Source: CAZTYI01 sp964466185
GTDB taxonomy: Bacteria; Chlamydiota; Chlamydiia; Chlamydiales; SM23-39
NCBI GenBank assembly: GCA_964466185.1
Contig: CAYXMS010000002.1
Location: forward strand, 1 to 64,000
DNA: 64,000 bases
Reading direction: 5' to 3'
The first letter of the stretch is position 1. Each line of letters starts with the position of its first letter. A program made the translations under genes and the position numbers. Under the pieces are notes generated by a model. That model searched no databases. It was given only the letters and a program-made list of their open reading frames with translations, and was not told the DNA's origin. Shown piece after piece: positions 63,184-64,000 of the stretch.

Positions 63184-64000
63184 ATGTCCGACGACATTAA
63201 AAATGAATCTATTCTGCCGCGCAATGTAGAAGAAGAAATGAAAGAGAGTTATTTGCGCTATTCCATGTCGGTCATTATTTCCCGCGCGCTGCCCGATGTA
63301 CGCGACGGTCTGAAACCTTCGCAAAGAAGAATTTTGTTTGCTATGCGTCAGTTGAATTTATCGCCTGGTGCTAAACATCGTAAATGCGCCAAGATCTGCG
63401 GAGATACTTCCGGTGATTTCCATCCTCATGGCGAAACAGTTATTTATCCTACCTTAGTGCGTATGGCGCAGGATTGGAATATGCGCTATATCTTGGTCAA
63501 TGGGCAAGGCAACTTTGGTTCTATTGACGGAGATCCTCCGGCTGCCATGCGTTATACTGAAGCCAAGCTGACAGCTTCTTCTATGTTCTTAATGGAAGAT
63601 TTGGATAAGGAAACAGTAGACTTTGTGCCTAATTATGACGAGACGAAAGAAGAGCCTGTCGTTTTCCCTTCTAAATTCCCCAATCTGCTTTGCAACGGCT
63701 CTTCCGGTATTGCTGTTGGTATGGCGACCAATATTCCTCCCCATAATCTTGGCGAGCTGATTGAAGCTTTGCTTTTGATTTTAAAAGATCGCAAAACTTC
63801 AATTGAAGATATCATGAAAGTTATGCCGGCTCCTGATTTTCCAACAGGGGGCGTTATTTGCGGATATAAAGGCATTAAAGAAGCTTTTTACACTGGAAAA
63901 GGCAAGCTGCTTTTGCGTGGAGTGATGGATATTGAGATCAAGACTAATGGCCGTCAGGCGATAGTTGTCAGTGAAATCCCCTATAATGTCAATAAATCCA
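63184..64000 (+). CDS. gyrA: DNA gyrase subunit A (5' part; runs off window)
   Basis: 272 residues in the window, no stop. SMSVIISRALPDVRDGLKP, VNGQGNFGSIDGD and AAMRYTEAK with catalytic Tyr124. The quinolone-pocket segment is DFHPHGETVIYPTLVRMAQ: Thr85 and Pro89 stand where E. coli has Ser83 and Asp87. The GGAGAT before the ATG fits a ribosome binding site. Confidence 0.97.
   Translation, partial: MSDDIKNESILPRNVEEEMKESYLRYSMSVIISRALPDVRDGLKPSQRRILFAMRQLNLSPGAKHRKCAKICGDTSGDFHPHGETVIYPTLVRMAQDWNMRYILVNGQGNFGSIDGDPPAAMRYTEAKLTASSMFLMEDLDKETVDFVPNYDETKEEPVVFPSKFPNLLCNGSSGIAVGMATNIPPHNLGELIEALLLILKDRKTSIEDIMKVMPAPDFPTGGVICGYKGIKEAFYTGKGKLLLRGVMDIEIKTNGRQAIVVSEIPYNVNKS

Overview
The window is AT-rich and reads as a member of the Chlamydiae. 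The evidence is gene content and order: an Slc1-like type III secretion chaperone, a DUF2608 protein, dnaA next to yidC, two adjacent CNNM/CBS proteins followed by a NifS-like desulfurase and a PP2C phosphatase, ruvB next to a SpoIID-domain protein and close to dcd, ssb next to pepA, and mgtE / DUF721 / gyrB / gyrA. From memory, these match blocks known in Chlamydia (around CT039-CT045, CT189-CT194 and CT250-CT259), here brought together. A complete trimeric [FeFe]-hydrogenase operon (hydB-hydA-hydC) is foreign to the pathogenic Chlamydiaceae. It points to the anaerobic lineage described as Anoxychlamydiales, which lives with or near oxygen-poor eukaryotes. That placement is inference; no rRNA gene is present.

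Layout. 1-14 kb is accessory: a DUF2608 protein, a leucine-rich-repeat protein, a large protein with a nucleotidyltransferase-like motif, an Inc-like membrane protein, malic enzyme, a C69 peptidase, a dicarboxylate/amino-acid symporter, and a two-gene operon. The first gene of that operon is a 71-residue protein resembling the eIF4E-binding segment of eukaryotic 4E-BP; the second is a kinase-fold-like protein. 14-22 kb is anaerobic and central metabolism: a cold-shock-like protein, PEP synthase, an AdoMet decarboxylase with a signal peptide, HydBAC and a tiny desulforedoxin-like cysteine protein. 22-28 kb holds envelope genes (GT9 glycosyltransferase, PAP2 phosphatase, lipase, ExbB/ExbD), two tRNA-Leu genes and a probable transposon (TnpB) remnant. 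28-33 kb is one very large tandem-repeat gene broken by two 100-N assembly gaps. 33-64 kb is mostly housekeeping, with tRNA-Pro, SRP RNA, an Slc1 homologue and the start of gyrA at the right edge.

How it fits together. HydBAC would reoxidise NADH and ferredoxin by making H2. Malic enzyme and PEP synthase link C4 acids, pyruvate and PEP, and the symporter and C69 peptidase suggest scavenging of amino or dicarboxylic acids. Several host-facing candidates (4E-BP-like, kinase-like, NTase-like, LRR, Inc-like, lipase, repeat protein) are consistent with a type III-secreting intracellular symbiont, although no secretion apparatus genes lie here. Two families of small palindromic intergenic elements resemble IS200/IS605-type ends.

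The strongest novel lead is the 11.7-13.9 kb operon: a possible bacterial mimic of a eukaryotic translation repressor, translationally coupled to an atypical kinase-like protein.
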